The notes: a model not told the origin generated them from the letters alone. A DNA stretch of 64,000 nucleotides from Roseinatronobacter alkalisoli (GCF_028745735.1 NZ_JAQZSM010000004.1:124001-188000), one strand, 5' to 3'. Counted from the stretch's first letter, positions 1-9,614 are shown. A program made the numbers and translations.

Positions 1-267
<267 letters not shown>

Positions 268-1593
268 ATGCTATATCATATCGCCATGACAGGACCGAGC
301 TTCGCACAAGGAATGGCTATCCGCAGTCTGCTGCCGACCTATCGGGTCGGTATGGCGCAGGAGGTCAGAATCGGCATGCTTGTGCCGTTGTCCGGGCCTG
401 CAATGTCCTGGGGCCTGCCGGGGCTGAATGGCTGCCGCATATGGGAAGACTGGCTGAACGCGGCAGGGGGCGTGCTGATACAGGGAAACCGCTATCCTGT
501 GCGCATCATCGCCCGCGACTGCGGCACAGATGCAGTTCAGGCCTTTGAAGGCGCGCGTCATCTTGTGCTGTCCGAAAAGGTTGCCCTGCTGATGATGCTG
601 GGCGGGGACAGTTTCACCCCTGTCCGGGGGTTCCTAAGCCAGAACAAGGTGTTGACATCAACGCTACTGCCCAGTGACCTGTCGCCGGATACGCGCTATC
701 TTATTGCGCCATCCGAAACGCACCCGGTCTATAATGTCACCGGCGTTGACTGGCTTGCGCGTAACCGCCCGGAATTGCGCAGGGTCGCGCTATGCAGCCA
801 GAGTGATGCATTCGGCCTGCCGTCGCTTGCCACCTACCGCGTTGCATTCAGGGCGGCGGGCCATACGATCTGCCGCGAAATCCGCTATGACGCGCAGGAT
901 ACCGATGTTGCAGCCATTGTGCAGCCCATGCTGGATTCAGACCCTGATATCCTGTGCTGGTGTACCAGTTACACGCCCATGGTGCATGCCATGACCGAAT
1001 ACGCCCATGCGCACGGCTTCAAGGGAACGATCCTGTCCTGCACGATGGACCAATATGACCAACTGGTTGCGCGTACATCGGTTGAGTTCATGGAAGGAAC
1101 CGTGTTCCAGTTCCCTGATTTCGACGACCCGCTGCTGTCAGAGAAGGCGTTTTTCTTCAACCAGCCGAACACGTTCTACACCGAATATAACCGCCGCTTC
1201 CCGGATAGCTGGAGTGCGGTAAGCTGGGAATATGCGGCCATTCTGGATATTTGGCTTGCCGCCGTGGAAAAGGTCGGCACACTTGCGACCGCATCCGTGA
1301 TGGCCGCCATGAAACAGATGGACAAGGTTAACCACGCTTTTGGCCCGGCGAAATGGTGGGGGAAATCCCTGTTCGGTATCGACAATGCGCTGATCGGCGA
1401 CTGGCCGGTTGTCACCATTCAGGACGGCAAGGCCCGCATTGTGGGGTTCGGGTCCGTGCCGGACTGGCTGGCCCAACATGAAACGGCGTTGCACAGCGAA
1501 ATGTCGACACTCGGGCAGCTTTGGGCGCAACGGCAGGAAGGGGGGCTGGCCTTGCAGACACTGGCCCCACGGCAGGCATATCCGGCGGCATAG
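268..1593 (+). CDS. AmiC/FmdD-like amide- or amine-binding protein lacking a signal peptide
   Basis: A type I periplasmic-binding fold (Peripla_BP_5/6, as in AmiC, UrtA and FmdD) runs through nearly the whole protein, beginning RIGMLVPLSGPAMSWG and including an AGGVLIQGNRYPVRI segment typical of this family. From the first ATG it is 441 residues. ATG 352 would give 413 and puts the conserved fold almost at the N-terminus, so the first 28 residues may be untranslated. No hydrophobic export signal is visible with any start. It therefore may act in the cytoplasm as a ligand sensor, as AmiC does, rather than as a transporter component; no ABC permease or ATPase gene is nearby. It is divergent from tmm and convergent with the GntR gene, with only six bases between the stops. 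A substrate such as a methylated amine or amide is inferred from context only. Confidence 0.65.
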   Translation: MLYHIAMTGPSFAQGMAIRSLLPTYRVGMAQEVRIGMLVPLSGPAMSWGLPGLNGCRIWEDWLNAAGGVLIQGNRYPVRIIARDCGTDAVQAFEGARHLVLSEKVALLMMLGGDSFTPVRGFLSQNKVLTSTLLPSDLSPDTRYLIAPSETHPVYNVTGVDWLARNRPELRRVALCSQSDAFGLPSLATYRVAFRAAGHTICREIRYDAQDTDVAAIVQPMLDSDPDILCWCTSYTPMVHAMTEYAHAHGFKGTILSCTMDQYDQLVARTSVEFMEGTVFQFPDFDDPLLSEKAFFFNQPNTFYTEYNRRFPDSWSAVSWEYAAILDIWLAAVEKVGTLATASVMAAMKQMDKVNHAFGPAKWWGKSLFGIDNALIGDWPVVTIQDGKARIVGFGSVPDWLAQHETALHSEMSTLGQLWAQRQEGGLALQTLAPRQAYPAA

Positions 1594-1599
1594 GGCCGT

Positions 1600-2319
1600 T
1601 CAGGTGTCGTGCAGCAGCAGTTTCTGTTCTTCTATCAGATGCAGCTTGATAAATTCGACCGCCGCTTCCACATCGCGCGATGCGATGGCGTTGAACAATG
1701 TATTGTAGCGGCTTTGATAATCCTGAATGCGGTCCGGGGTCAGGTGGCGGCGCATCAGGGCTGACCGGAAACTCTGGCGGCAGACCTGAATCGTCAGTTC
1801 ATAGCATGAGTCCAGAAGCGGGTTGCGCGTGCCCCGGGCAATCTTGCGATAGAAATCTTCTTCGCATTGCGTGAATTCATCCGCGTCATTGCGGACCTGT
1901 TCGATCCGGGTCAGGATATCGTCCAGTTCCTCTATTTCGCGCGGACTCATGTTGATCGTGGCAAGGCGCACCATTTCCGGCTCGATGATGGAACGCACGA
2001 CCAGATGATCCAGCGGACTGGTGCGTTCAGCCACAGTGCTTGTCCCGGTTTCGGTCGCGGTCTTGGCGCGGTAGGTCACAAAACTGCCGCTGCCAGCGCG
2101 CCTGCGGATGATTTTCTTTGTTTCCAGCACATCCAGCGCTTCGCGCACAGTGTTGCGCGACACACCCAGTTCGGCGGCCAGTGAACGCTCGCTGGGCAGG
2201 CGGGTATCGACGGGGTATTCGCGGCTTTTGATTTTCTGAAACAGGGTGTCGATGACAACCTGCACAGTTCCCCCGACAGAATGCATGGAGAGGGTGTCTG
2301 CATCCAGTCTGGTGGTCAT
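1600..2319 (-). CDS. GntR-family (FadR/FCD subfamily) transcriptional regulator
   Basis: The 239-residue protein has an N-terminal winged helix with the GntR signature (RLPSERSLAAELGVSRNTVR, then EALDVLETKKIIRRRAGSGSFV) and an all-helical C-terminal FCD effector domain containing the EEDFYRKIARGTRNPLL motif. FCD regulators usually bind organic acids and release TGGT-N-ACCA-type operators. Such sites occur upstream of tmm, amt/mgdA and dmmD, so it is a good candidate for local regulator of methylated-amine genes, although this is inference. The start at 2319 has GGGG at a workable distance; an ATG two codons upstream (2325) is also possible. It ends six bases from the convergent binding-protein gene. 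Confidence 0.85.
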   Translation of the reverse strand: MTTRLDADTLSMHSVGGTVQVVIDTLFQKIKSREYPVDTRLPSERSLAAELGVSRNTVREALDVLETKKIIRRRAGSGSFVTYRAKTATETGTSTVAERTSPLDHLVVRSIIEPEMVRLATINMSPREIEELDDILTRIEQVRNDADEFTQCEEDFYRKIARGTRNPLLDSCYELTIQVCRQSFRSALMRRHLTPDRIQDYQSRYNTLFNAIASRDVEAAVEFIKLHLIEEQKLLLHDT

Positions 2320-2493
2320 CCGCATCCCCGATCTTGTTCAACGTCCAGCGTATTAACGCGCGCCGCGCGCCGGACATGATGCCGTCCGGCCAGACGCGAT
2401 TTGCAGCGCCTTCCATAAGCGGGAAAATGGGAAATTGCCAGTACATTTGGATCGCGCGCTGCCCCGGTATTGCACGGGACAGCGCGTGTTCAC

Positions 2494-3864
2494 CTATTCT
2501 GCGGGGGACAACACGACAGACTCGCCGTCATGTTCAATTCCCCAGTTCAGTTTATCAAGCCCCGCTGCCTGATCTTCTTCGGGCACGCGCAGGCCAATGG
2601 TTTTTTCAAGGATTGTGCCCACAACCAGCGCGGTCACCGCCCCGGCTGCGATACAGGCAATGATACCCACCAATTGCATCACGATCCCGATTTCACCATG
2701 CTGGAACGCATAGGCCCCTTCTTCGATACCCAGATACCCGCCGCGCGGTGTGCCTGCCTTGAACAGGCCCAGCATGATCAGGCCATAGCTGCCCGCGCCC
2801 AGAAACAGCGGAAACAGCTTATGTTCATCAATCCCGCGTTTCAGCGTGAATTCATAAACGGCCCATGCGACAAACGGGGCACCCAGCGACACAATGAACA
2901 TCTGCCAGGGCAGATACACATCAAACCCCGATGCCCCGGCAACATAGCCCGCCAGCGGCCCCAGCAGCGTATAGGCATAGTTTCGTGTCTTATAGGCGAT
3001 CAGCAGCCCGGAAATGCCCCCGCCAGCCCATGCCAGCCCGTAATTGTTGAACGCAATGCCCACACTGGTATTCGCCATTGTCACGCTGACGGCCAGTGCT
3101 TCGGGGTCAAAGAAAAACAGGCAGGACAGAATGACCATCGGCAAACCGGCAAATATGGTCACCAGCCCGGTCGCGGCCAGCCCGATACTGGGCGCATTAT
3201 AGCTTTGCACCAGCGGATGCGGGGTAAACATGCCCGGACGCGCACCCAGACGTGGCACCAGCACAAGTGCCATGCCGGCAGGAAACAGATAGACAAACCC
3301 CACGCCAAAGAAGTCATGAAAACCGGGATTGGTCAGCGGCCCGACCGACCCCCATGTGGCCCAGCTTAGCGCGGATGATACCAGAGTGGCCGCAATGCAC
3401 AGAATGAAATAGGCAGCGGCTTTTATCCGTTCCGCCACGGCGAAATGCAGCAACACATTGATGATGCCCGCGAAACACGCAAGGAAGAACACGAATATCT
3501 GGAAGTTATTCAACCCCGGAAAGATATCAGGGGATATTTCATGCGCGCGGGCATTCACCATGCCGCCCCCCAGCCACCAATCCGCAATGGAATCGCCAAG
3601 CGTCGCATCTTCGATAATATAGTATTGCGCCGCCCAAAGTGCGAAACCGATCACGAAATACACGGTAAAGCCGATGAAGAAGCCCATCAGCTTTTCAATG
3701 GTGGATGTCAGCAAATTCTTGCTGCGCGTGGTGCCTGCATCGATCATCAGCAGGCCCACGACAACCATGATCGCGCCGACCGTGCCGGATGCATAGACGA
3801 GGTTCTGAACAAGAGAGTTCAGGCTGATCTGATCAGCGTGAACGGTGGCTAGGTCAAGTGACAT
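2494..3864 (-). CDS. amt: Amt-family (ammonium transporter-like) membrane protein with non-canonical pore
   Basis: About eleven hydrophobic segments over 456 residues fit the Amt/Mep/Rh fold, and genes of this kind are known within roseobacter methylamine clusters. The conserved Asp of the recruitment region is present (Asp184 in HDFFG). The residue eight positions later, His168 in E. coli AmtB, is Tyr192 here. The second pore histidine (His318 in AmtB, eight after Asp310) aligns with Phe354, eight after Asp346. The twin-His proton path therefore looks absent. The start at ATG 3864 has a GGGAGC ribosome site; ATGs at 3894 and 3924 are less likely. It is divergent from mgdABCD across a 628-bp regulatory region. 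A role in taking up methylammonium or another methylated amine is plausible but inferred, and the alignment was made by eye. Confidence 0.75.
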   Translation of the reverse strand: MSLDLATVHADQISLNSLVQNLVYASGTVGAIMVVVGLLMIDAGTTRSKNLLTSTIEKLMGFFIGFTVYFVIGFALWAAQYYIIEDATLGDSIADWWLGGGMVNARAHEISPDIFPGLNNFQIFVFFLACFAGIINVLLHFAVAERIKAAAYFILCIAATLVSSALSWATWGSVGPLTNPGFHDFFGVGFVYLFPAGMALVLVPRLGARPGMFTPHPLVQSYNAPSIGLAATGLVTIFAGLPMVILSCLFFFDPEALAVSVTMANTSVGIAFNNYGLAWAGGGISGLLIAYKTRNYAYTLLGPLAGYVAGASGFDVYLPWQMFIVSLGAPFVAWAVYEFTLKRGIDEHKLFPLFLGAGSYGLIMLGLFKAGTPRGGYLGIEEGAYAFQHGEIGIVMQLVGIIACIAAGAVTALVVGTILEKTIGLRVPEEDQAAGLDKLNWGIEHDGESVVLSPAE

Positions 3865-4492
3865 CGGAAGCTCCCTGTCCCGGTTATGTTCCATGAAGGG
3901 GCGTATCAGCCCGGTAACTGACACCAGGCAAAGCGGGATCCGCCCGCGCTGGAACCAGTTTCATTTGTGGCCCTGTCTGGTTCTTATCTGGTTCTGACCA
4001 GTTGCTTCGGGTAAGCAAAGCGTGCCGCATGTTTTGCAATTCACAAAGCAAAAAGTTAACTGTTGGGAAAATAAATTTCGCAAATATGAAATATTTTGCA
4101 TAATTTGGCACTTTTGGCGGAACCAATATGTCGTATTGGTTGGAAAATTGACTGCCCGGTTGCGCAAACTGGTCAGCGAATCATATCAGGCGCAGCCGTG
4201 CCCTGAATGGACCTTTCACAGGCCAAAGGTTGCGACCCGGCCCCGCGCCATTGCCCGCCGCGCCGGAAACGAGGCGTGCCCGCCGCACCCGAAAAACGCA
4301 GCATGCGCGGCGATACCGCAAGATCAAAAGCAAGCCAGATCAGCGCGATAACCCGTTTTCGGTCGCGCGCCGCCATGGCGTGGCTTCAGCAGCTTTTCAC
4401 CGCCGGAGTCGCATTTGACAACGCCTCTGTCCGATTCCACGACATGAACGCCCGCGCCATCCGCTATCAAGGTGCGGCAAGGAGTGTTTCAC
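3865..4492. promoter_or_regulatory. Divergent amt / mgdA control region
   Basis: The 628-bp gap contains no convincing gene. The amt-proximal half is AT-rich and holds the operator-like palindrome CTGGTTCTGACCAG (3988-4001), further TGGT/ACCA half-sites at 3954 and 3978, and a second inverted repeat of arms AACCAATA / TATTGGTT separated by five bases (4121-4141). The mgdA-proximal half (about 4190-4470) is GC-rich and could be a long leader. mgdA itself has AAGGAG at 4479-4484. Regulation by the GntR, XRE-cupin or GlxA-type proteins nearby is inferred. Confidence 0.5.
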
Positions 4493-5743
4493 ATGCGCTA
4501 TTCCGCTTTCAGACTGCTGAAAGAAGCCCTGAGCGGCCATAAGGGCTGGACGCCCGCATGGCGCAACCCGGCCCCGAAGCCGCATTATGACATTGTCATT
4601 GTCGGTGGGGGCGGTCATGGCCTTGCAACGGCCTATTATCTGGCCAGAAAATTCCGCCAGCATAATATTGCCGTCATCGAAAAAGGCTGGATCGGCGGCG
4701 GCAATGTCGGGCGCAATACAACAATCATCCGCTCCAACTATCTGCTGGACGGGAATGAACCGTTCTATGAATTCTCGCTGAAATTATGGGAAGGGCTGGA
4801 GCAGGACCTGAACTATAACGCCATGGTCAGCCAGCGCGGCATTCTGAACCTTATCCACACAGACGCGCAGCGCGACGCCTTCACCCGCCGCGGCAATGGC
4901 ATGATCCTGCATGGCGCCGATGCGGAATTGTTAAGTGCTGAACAGGTGCGGCGTGAATACCCGTTCCTGAATTTCGACAATGCGCGCTTTCCCATCAAGG
5001 GGGGGCTGGCCCAGCGGCGCGGTGGCACTGTGCGCCATGATGCGGTGGCCTGGGGCTATGCGCGCGGGGCCGACACGCACGGGGTTGATATCATCCAGAA
5101 TTGCGAAGTCACCGGGTTCCGCATTGAAAACGGCGCATGTCTGGGCGTGGAAACATCGCGCGGTTTCATCGGCGCGGGTAAGGTCGGTGTGGCGGTGGCG
5201 GGCAATTCCTCGCGAATCATGGCCCATGCGGGCATGCGCCTGCCCATTGAATCGCATGTATTGCAGGCTTTTGTCAGCGAGGGGCTGAAACCGGTTCTGC
5301 CCGGTGTCATCACATTCGGCGCGGGGCATTTTTATTGCAGCCAGTCCGACAAGGGCGGGCTGGTCTTTGGCGGCGATATTGACGGCTATAATTCCTATGC
5401 GCAGCGCGGCAACCTGCCGGTCATCGAAGATGTGGCCGAAGGCGGCATGGCGCTTTTCCCCGGCCTTGGCCGGGTGCGGTTGCTGCGTATGTGGGGCGGC
5501 ATCATGGACATGAGCATGGACGGATCGCCCATCATTGACCGCACGCATATTCAGGGCCTCTATTTCAACGGCGGCTGGTGCTACGGGGGCTTCAAGGCCA
5601 CGCCCGCATCGGGCTGGTGCTTCGCGCATCTGCTGGCCACCGACGCGCCGCACCCGACCGCCGCCGCCTATCGTTTCGACAGGTTCCGGAAGGGCCGCAT
5701 GATCGACGAAAAAGGCATGGGCGCGCAGCCCAACCTGCATTGA
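4493..5743 (+). CDS. mgdA: N-methylglutamate dehydrogenase, SoxB-like FAD subunit
   Basis: The 416-residue protein is homologous to the beta subunit of heterotetrameric sarcosine oxidase. It has a Rossmann FAD-binding fingerprint (DIVIVGGGGHGLATAYYLA, about residues 33-51) and the GGLAQRRGGTVRHDAVAWGYARG region of this family, with a late GGWCYGGFKATPASGWCFAHL segment near the active-site flavin. It would oxidise N-methylglutamate to glutamate, the C1 unit passing to the SoxA-like subunit. It is the first gene of a tight mgdABCD operon in the soxB-D-A-G order. The alternative, a true sarcosine oxidase, is less likely because mgsABC and gmaS are close by and no glycine-betaine genes are seen. 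Confidence 0.85.
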   Translation: MRYSAFRLLKEALSGHKGWTPAWRNPAPKPHYDIVIVGGGGHGLATAYYLARKFRQHNIAVIEKGWIGGGNVGRNTTIIRSNYLLDGNEPFYEFSLKLWEGLEQDLNYNAMVSQRGILNLIHTDAQRDAFTRRGNGMILHGADAELLSAEQVRREYPFLNFDNARFPIKGGLAQRRGGTVRHDAVAWGYARGADTHGVDIIQNCEVTGFRIENGACLGVETSRGFIGAGKVGVAVAGNSSRIMAHAGMRLPIESHVLQAFVSEGLKPVLPGVITFGAGHFYCSQSDKGGLVFGGDIDGYNSYAQRGNLPVIEDVAEGGMALFPGLGRVRLLRMWGGIMDMSMDGSPIIDRTHIQGLYFNGGWCYGGFKATPASGWCFAHLLATDAPHPTAAAYRFDRFRKGRMIDEKGMGAQPNLH

Positions 5744-5825
5744 GTGCCGCCATGCAGATTTCATCTTGCCCAAAATACTCAACTACTCCGGTCCAGCTTC
5801 GGGCCATCCGCCGAAGGGGGCGCGC

Positions 5826-6113
5826 ATGATCATCAATCACCCGCTGCTTGGCCCCTGTGACGCGCAGGAATTCACCTATCTGGGCGATGCGCGCCTGATT
5901 GAACGCCCCGATGGCATGGCAGACGGCGCAGCGGCTGCGTTTTTCGATTATGCCTATCTGCGTGAAAACCCGGCAGGCGAACATCGTGAACTATGGTTTC
6001 ATGAACAAGGTGACCGCAGCTGGCTGGTTGTGACGCGCAACACACTGACCCATGACATCATATCCGTTGAACTGGCGCGCGATGTGGCACGCAGACAGGG
6101 GCGCAGCGCATGA
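5826..6113 (+). CDS. mgdB: N-methylglutamate dehydrogenase, SoxD-like small subunit
   Basis: The 95-residue protein matches the sarcosine oxidase delta-subunit family by the pattern EFTYLGDARLIERP and YLRENPAGEHRELWFH...RSWLVVTRNTLTH. In classical SoxD a zinc ion is held by CPYCG near the N-terminus plus a His and a Cys further on. Here the N-terminus reads NHPLLGPCD and the later position has Asp (HEQGDRSW), so the zinc site is altered or lost. The start at ATG 5826 is preceded by AAGGGGG. It follows mgdA by 82 bases and overlaps mgdC by four bases (ATGA), implying translational coupling. Confidence 0.85.
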   Translation: MIINHPLLGPCDAQEFTYLGDARLIERPDGMADGAAAAFFDYAYLRENPAGEHRELWFHEQGDRSWLVVTRNTLTHDIISVELARDVARRQGRSA

Positions 6114-9061
6114 ACAGGCTATCCACCGGCGGGCAGATCGACCGCGCAAAAACCTTTCGCTTCACCTTTGACGGGGTGCCATATGACGGGCATCCGGGTG
6201 ACACGCTGGCATCTGCCCTGCTGGCAAATGGTGTGCGGCTGATGGGGCGGTCGTTCAAATACCACCGCCCGCGCGGCGTACTGACTGCGGGCAGCGAAGA
6301 ACCCAATGCCCTTGTGCAATTGCGCAATGGTGGGCGGCAGGAACCCAATACCCGCGCCACAACAGCGGAATTGTTCAACGGGCTGACAGCGGTATCGCAA
6401 AATGCCTGGCCCAGCCTGAAATTCGACGCGCTGGCCATCAATGACCGGCTGTCGAATTTTCTGACAGCGGGATTTTACTATAAGACCTTCATGTGGCCCG
6501 CGGCGTTCTGGGAAAAACTATATGAACCGATCATCCGGCGCGCGGCGGGGCTGGGGTCCATTACAACCGAACCCGACCCTGACAGCTATGACAAGGGGTT
6601 CCTGCATTGTGACCTGCTGATCATCGGCGCAGGGCCTGCCGGTCTGGCTGCGGCCCTGACGGCGGGGCGCGCGGGTGCGCGTGTCATTCTGGCGGATGAG
6701 GATTTTCGCATGGGCGGGCGGCTGAATGCCGAAACCCATGCACTGGGCGAACAGTCCGGCGCGGATTGGGCGGCGGCAATTGTCGCAGAACTGGCCAGCA
6801 TGCCCAATATCCGGCTGCTGACGCGCACAACCATTCTGGGCGCGTTCGATCATGGCATTTATGGCGCGGTCGAACGTGTGGCCGATCATCTGCCCGAACC
6901 CGCACCGGGCAAACCACGCCAGATCCTATGGCGAATCTATTCCAAAGCTGCGGTTCTGTGCGCCGGTGCGATTGAACGCCCCATAGCATTCGCCAATAAC
7001 GACCGTCCCGGTATCATGATGGCGGGCGCGTTGCGCACCTATGTCAACCGCTGGGCGGTAACGCCTGCGCAAACCGTGGCGGTTTTCACCAATAACGACG
7101 ATGGCCACCGCACAGCCCGCGATCTGCTGGCGCGCGGGCTTGATGTGGCCGCGATTATTGACACCCGCGCTGATGCGCCTGCCTGCGACGGCGCACAAGT
7201 TATGGCCGGTGCGCAGGTCATCGACAGCGCGGGGCGGCTGGGTCTGAAATCCGTCACCGTGCGGCAGGCGGACGGGCGGGAACATCAGCTGAAACTCGGC
7301 GCGCTGGGCATGTCGGGCGGCTGGAACCCGAATGTCGCGCTGAGCAGCCACCAGCGCGGGCGGCCCCAGTGGAATGACGAAATCGCGGCCTTCCTGCCGG
7401 GGGCGGACCTGCCGCAAGGCATGCAGGTTGCGGGCGCTGCCGCAGGCCGGTTCAGCACGCAGGCCGCGCTGGCATCGGGGGCAGATGCCGCCATGCAGGT
7501 CTTGTCCGACATGGGCAAGACCGGCCACGCGCCCGATCTGCCCATGGCCGAAGACGGGAAAACCCGCATCACCCCGTTCTGGCATGTCGGCGGGACCAAG
7601 GCGCGCGCATGGCTGGACTTTCAGAATGATGTCACCGTCAAGGATGTCACACTCGCCCATCAGGAAGGGTTCCGGTCCGTCGAGCACCTGAAACGCTACA
7701 CCACTTTGGGCATGGCCACGGATCAGGGCAAGACCGCGAATATGGGGGGGCTTGCGGTGATGGCCGAATTGACGGGCCAAAGCATTGCGCAGACCGGCAC
7801 CACCATGTTCCGCCCGCCCTATACGCCCGTTGCCATGGGTGCGCTGGCGGGCCGGTCGGTGGGGCGTGATTTCCGCCCCTTCCGCCTGACACCCAGCCAT
7901 AAATGGGCGGTTGAGCAGGGCGCAACATTTGTCGAGGTTGGCATGTGGCTGCGCGCGCAATGGTTTCCACAGCCCGGGGAGTCTGACTGGCGCCAGTCCG
8001 TGGACCGCGAAGTGCGCGCCACCCGCAGCAGCGTTGGTGTGTGCGATGTGACCACGCTGGGCAAGATCGATGTGCAGGGCCGTGACGCGGCCGCGTTCCT
8101 GAACCGCATCTATTGCAACGGCTTTGCCAAGCTGGCCGTGGGGCGTGTGCGTTATGGCCTGATGCTGCGCGAGGATGGTATCGCCATGGATGATGGCACC
8201 GCTGCGCGGCTGGCTGATGATCATTTCGTGGTGACCACCACGACCGCCAATGCGGTCGCAGTGTTTCGCCATATGGAATTTGCCCGCCAGTGCCTGTGGC
8301 CGGATATGGATGTGCAACTGATTTCCACCACCGAAGCCTGGGCGCAATTTGCTGTCGCCGGGCCGAATTCACGGGCCTTGTTGCAAAAGATCGTGGACCC
8401 GGAATTCGACTTGTCGAATGACGGGTTTCCCTTCATGGCCTGCGGCGAAATCACGGTTTGCGGGGGGTGTCCTGCGCGGCTGTTCCGCATTTCATTCTCG
8501 GGCGAGCTGGCTTTTGAGATTGCGGTTCCCACGCGTTATGGCGATGCGCTGATACGCCGCTTGATGGCGGCAGGCCACGAATTTGGTGTCACCCCCTATG
8601 GGACTGAAGCACTGGGCGTCATGCGCATTGAAAAGGGTCATGCCGCAGGCAATGAACTGAACGGCCAGACAACTGCGCTGAATCTTGGCATGGGGCGGAT
8701 GGTCAGCGACAAGAAAGACAGCATCGGCGCTGTGCTGTCACGCCGCGAAGGGTTACAGGACGAAAAGGGCCTGCGGCTCGTCGGGTTTATGCCCAGGAAC
8801 CCGCAAGACCGTGTGATCGCAGGCGCGCATCTGCTGGAAACGGGCGCGGAACTGCGCGCGGCCAATGATCTGGGCTATGTGACATCGGCATGCTATTCGC
8901 CCACGCTCAATTCCTATATCGCCATCGGTTTTCTGAAAGCGGGGGATGCGCGGCTGGGCGATGTGCTGCGCGCGGCGTCGCCGCTGACCGGACATGATAC
9001 CGAAGTGACAGTTGTGTCGCCCCATTTCATCGACCCAGAGGGAGAACGCCTTCGTGCATGA
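6110..9061 (+). CDS. mgdC: N-methylglutamate dehydrogenase, SoxA-like large subunit
   Basis: The 983-residue protein has the sarcosine oxidase alpha-subunit architecture. A ferredoxin-like N-terminal domain contains FDGVPYDGHPGDTLASALLA and GRSFKYHRPRGVLTAG. A dinucleotide-binding domain (LLIIGAGPAGLAAALTAG, about residue 170) is followed by a Cys-poor middle segment. The C-terminal GcvT-type tetrahydrofolate domain occupies about residues 590-980 and includes GVCDVTTLGKIDVQG and GTEALGVMRIEKGHAAGNE. The family transfers the methyl-derived C1 unit to THF as 5,10-methylene-THF. It overlaps both neighbours (four bases with mgdB, eight with mgdD), so the operon is translationally coupled. Length and domain order are normal. 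Confidence 0.88.
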   Translation: MNRLSTGGQIDRAKTFRFTFDGVPYDGHPGDTLASALLANGVRLMGRSFKYHRPRGVLTAGSEEPNALVQLRNGGRQEPNTRATTAELFNGLTAVSQNAWPSLKFDALAINDRLSNFLTAGFYYKTFMWPAAFWEKLYEPIIRRAAGLGSITTEPDPDSYDKGFLHCDLLIIGAGPAGLAAALTAGRAGARVILADEDFRMGGRLNAETHALGEQSGADWAAAIVAELASMPNIRLLTRTTILGAFDHGIYGAVERVADHLPEPAPGKPRQILWRIYSKAAVLCAGAIERPIAFANNDRPGIMMAGALRTYVNRWAVTPAQTVAVFTNNDDGHRTARDLLARGLDVAAIIDTRADAPACDGAQVMAGAQVIDSAGRLGLKSVTVRQADGREHQLKLGALGMSGGWNPNVALSSHQRGRPQWNDEIAAFLPGADLPQGMQVAGAAAGRFSTQAALASGADAAMQVLSDMGKTGHAPDLPMAEDGKTRITPFWHVGGTKARAWLDFQNDVTVKDVTLAHQEGFRSVEHLKRYTTLGMATDQGKTANMGGLAVMAELTGQSIAQTGTTMFRPPYTPVAMGALAGRSVGRDFRPFRLTPSHKWAVEQGATFVEVGMWLRAQWFPQPGESDWRQSVDREVRATRSSVGVCDVTTLGKIDVQGRDAAAFLNRIYCNGFAKLAVGRVRYGLMLREDGIAMDDGTAARLADDHFVVTTTTANAVAVFRHMEFARQCLWPDMDVQLISTTEAWAQFAVAGPNSRALLQKIVDPEFDLSNDGFPFMACGEITVCGGCPARLFRISFSGELAFEIAVPTRYGDALIRRLMAAGHEFGVTPYGTEALGVMRIEKGHAAGNELNGQTTALNLGMGRMVSDKKDSIGAVLSRREGLQDEKGLRLVGFMPRNPQDRVIAGAHLLETGAELRAANDLGYVTSACYSPTLNSYIAIGFLKAGDARLGDVLRAASPLTGHDTEVTVVSPHFIDPEGERLRA

Positions 9062-9614
9062 CCTTACCCCCCTGACCGCGCTGGGATCCGGCGCCCCGCA
9101 GACCGACACAATCGGCCCGGTCACGATTTCTGAGAACCCCGACAGTGCGTTGGTATCCGTCGCCGCGCGTCTGGGGCAGGAAGCGGCCTGTGCCAGGGTA
9201 TTGGCGGCGATCCTCGGTGTGCCTGCCCCTGATGTTGCGCAATTCGTTCAGGGCGCCACCCTTGGCGCATTCTGGACCGCGCAACATTGCTGGATGGTGG
9301 ATGGCCCTGATGACCCGCAGGCCGGTCTGTCCGCCCGCCTGAAGGCGGAACTGGGGGATATGGCCAGCGTTACCGACCAAAGCGTGGGCTGGGTCCGGTT
9401 CGATCTGCAGGGCGACGGGCTGGGCGTACTGTTTGAACGGCTGTGCAATCTGGACATGGCGCGCATGCCGACTGGCAGCGCACGGCGCAGCGTGATCGAA
9501 CATCTGGGCTGTTTCGTGCTGCACCGCGACGGCGGATACACTGTCTATGGCCCGCGATCATCGGCGCAAAGCCTGCATCATGCGCTTGTCACCGCGGCGC
9601 GGTCGGTATTCTGA
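9054..9614 (+). CDS. mgdD: N-methylglutamate dehydrogenase, SoxG-like gamma subunit
   Basis: This 186-residue protein is weakly conserved, as gamma subunits of sarcosine-oxidase-like enzymes usually are. The features that place it here are its position directly after the SoxA-like gene, its size, and the C-terminal half (LGVLFERLCNLDMARMPTGS, then VIEHLGCFVLHRDGGYTVYG), which is typical of SoxG/GcvT-like folds. GTG 9054 is chosen as the start because GAGGGAG lies just upstream; it overlaps the end of mgdC by eight bases. It ends seven bases before the stop of the convergent GlxA-type regulator gene. Confidence 0.75.
   Translation: MHDLTPLTALGSGAPQTDTIGPVTISENPDSALVSVAARLGQEAACARVLAAILGVPAPDVAQFVQGATLGAFWTAQHCWMVDGPDDPQAGLSARLKAELGDMASVTDQSVGWVRFDLQGDGLGVLFERLCNLDMARMPTGSARRSVIEHLGCFVLHRDGGYTVYGPRSSAQSLHHALVTAARSVF

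Noticed and set aside
6926-8347. Open frame of about 470 codons opposite mgdC
   Set aside because: It is antisense to a well-supported SoxA-like gene; such long frames arise from GC-rich third positions, and its translation (His/Arg/Gln-rich) matches no family.
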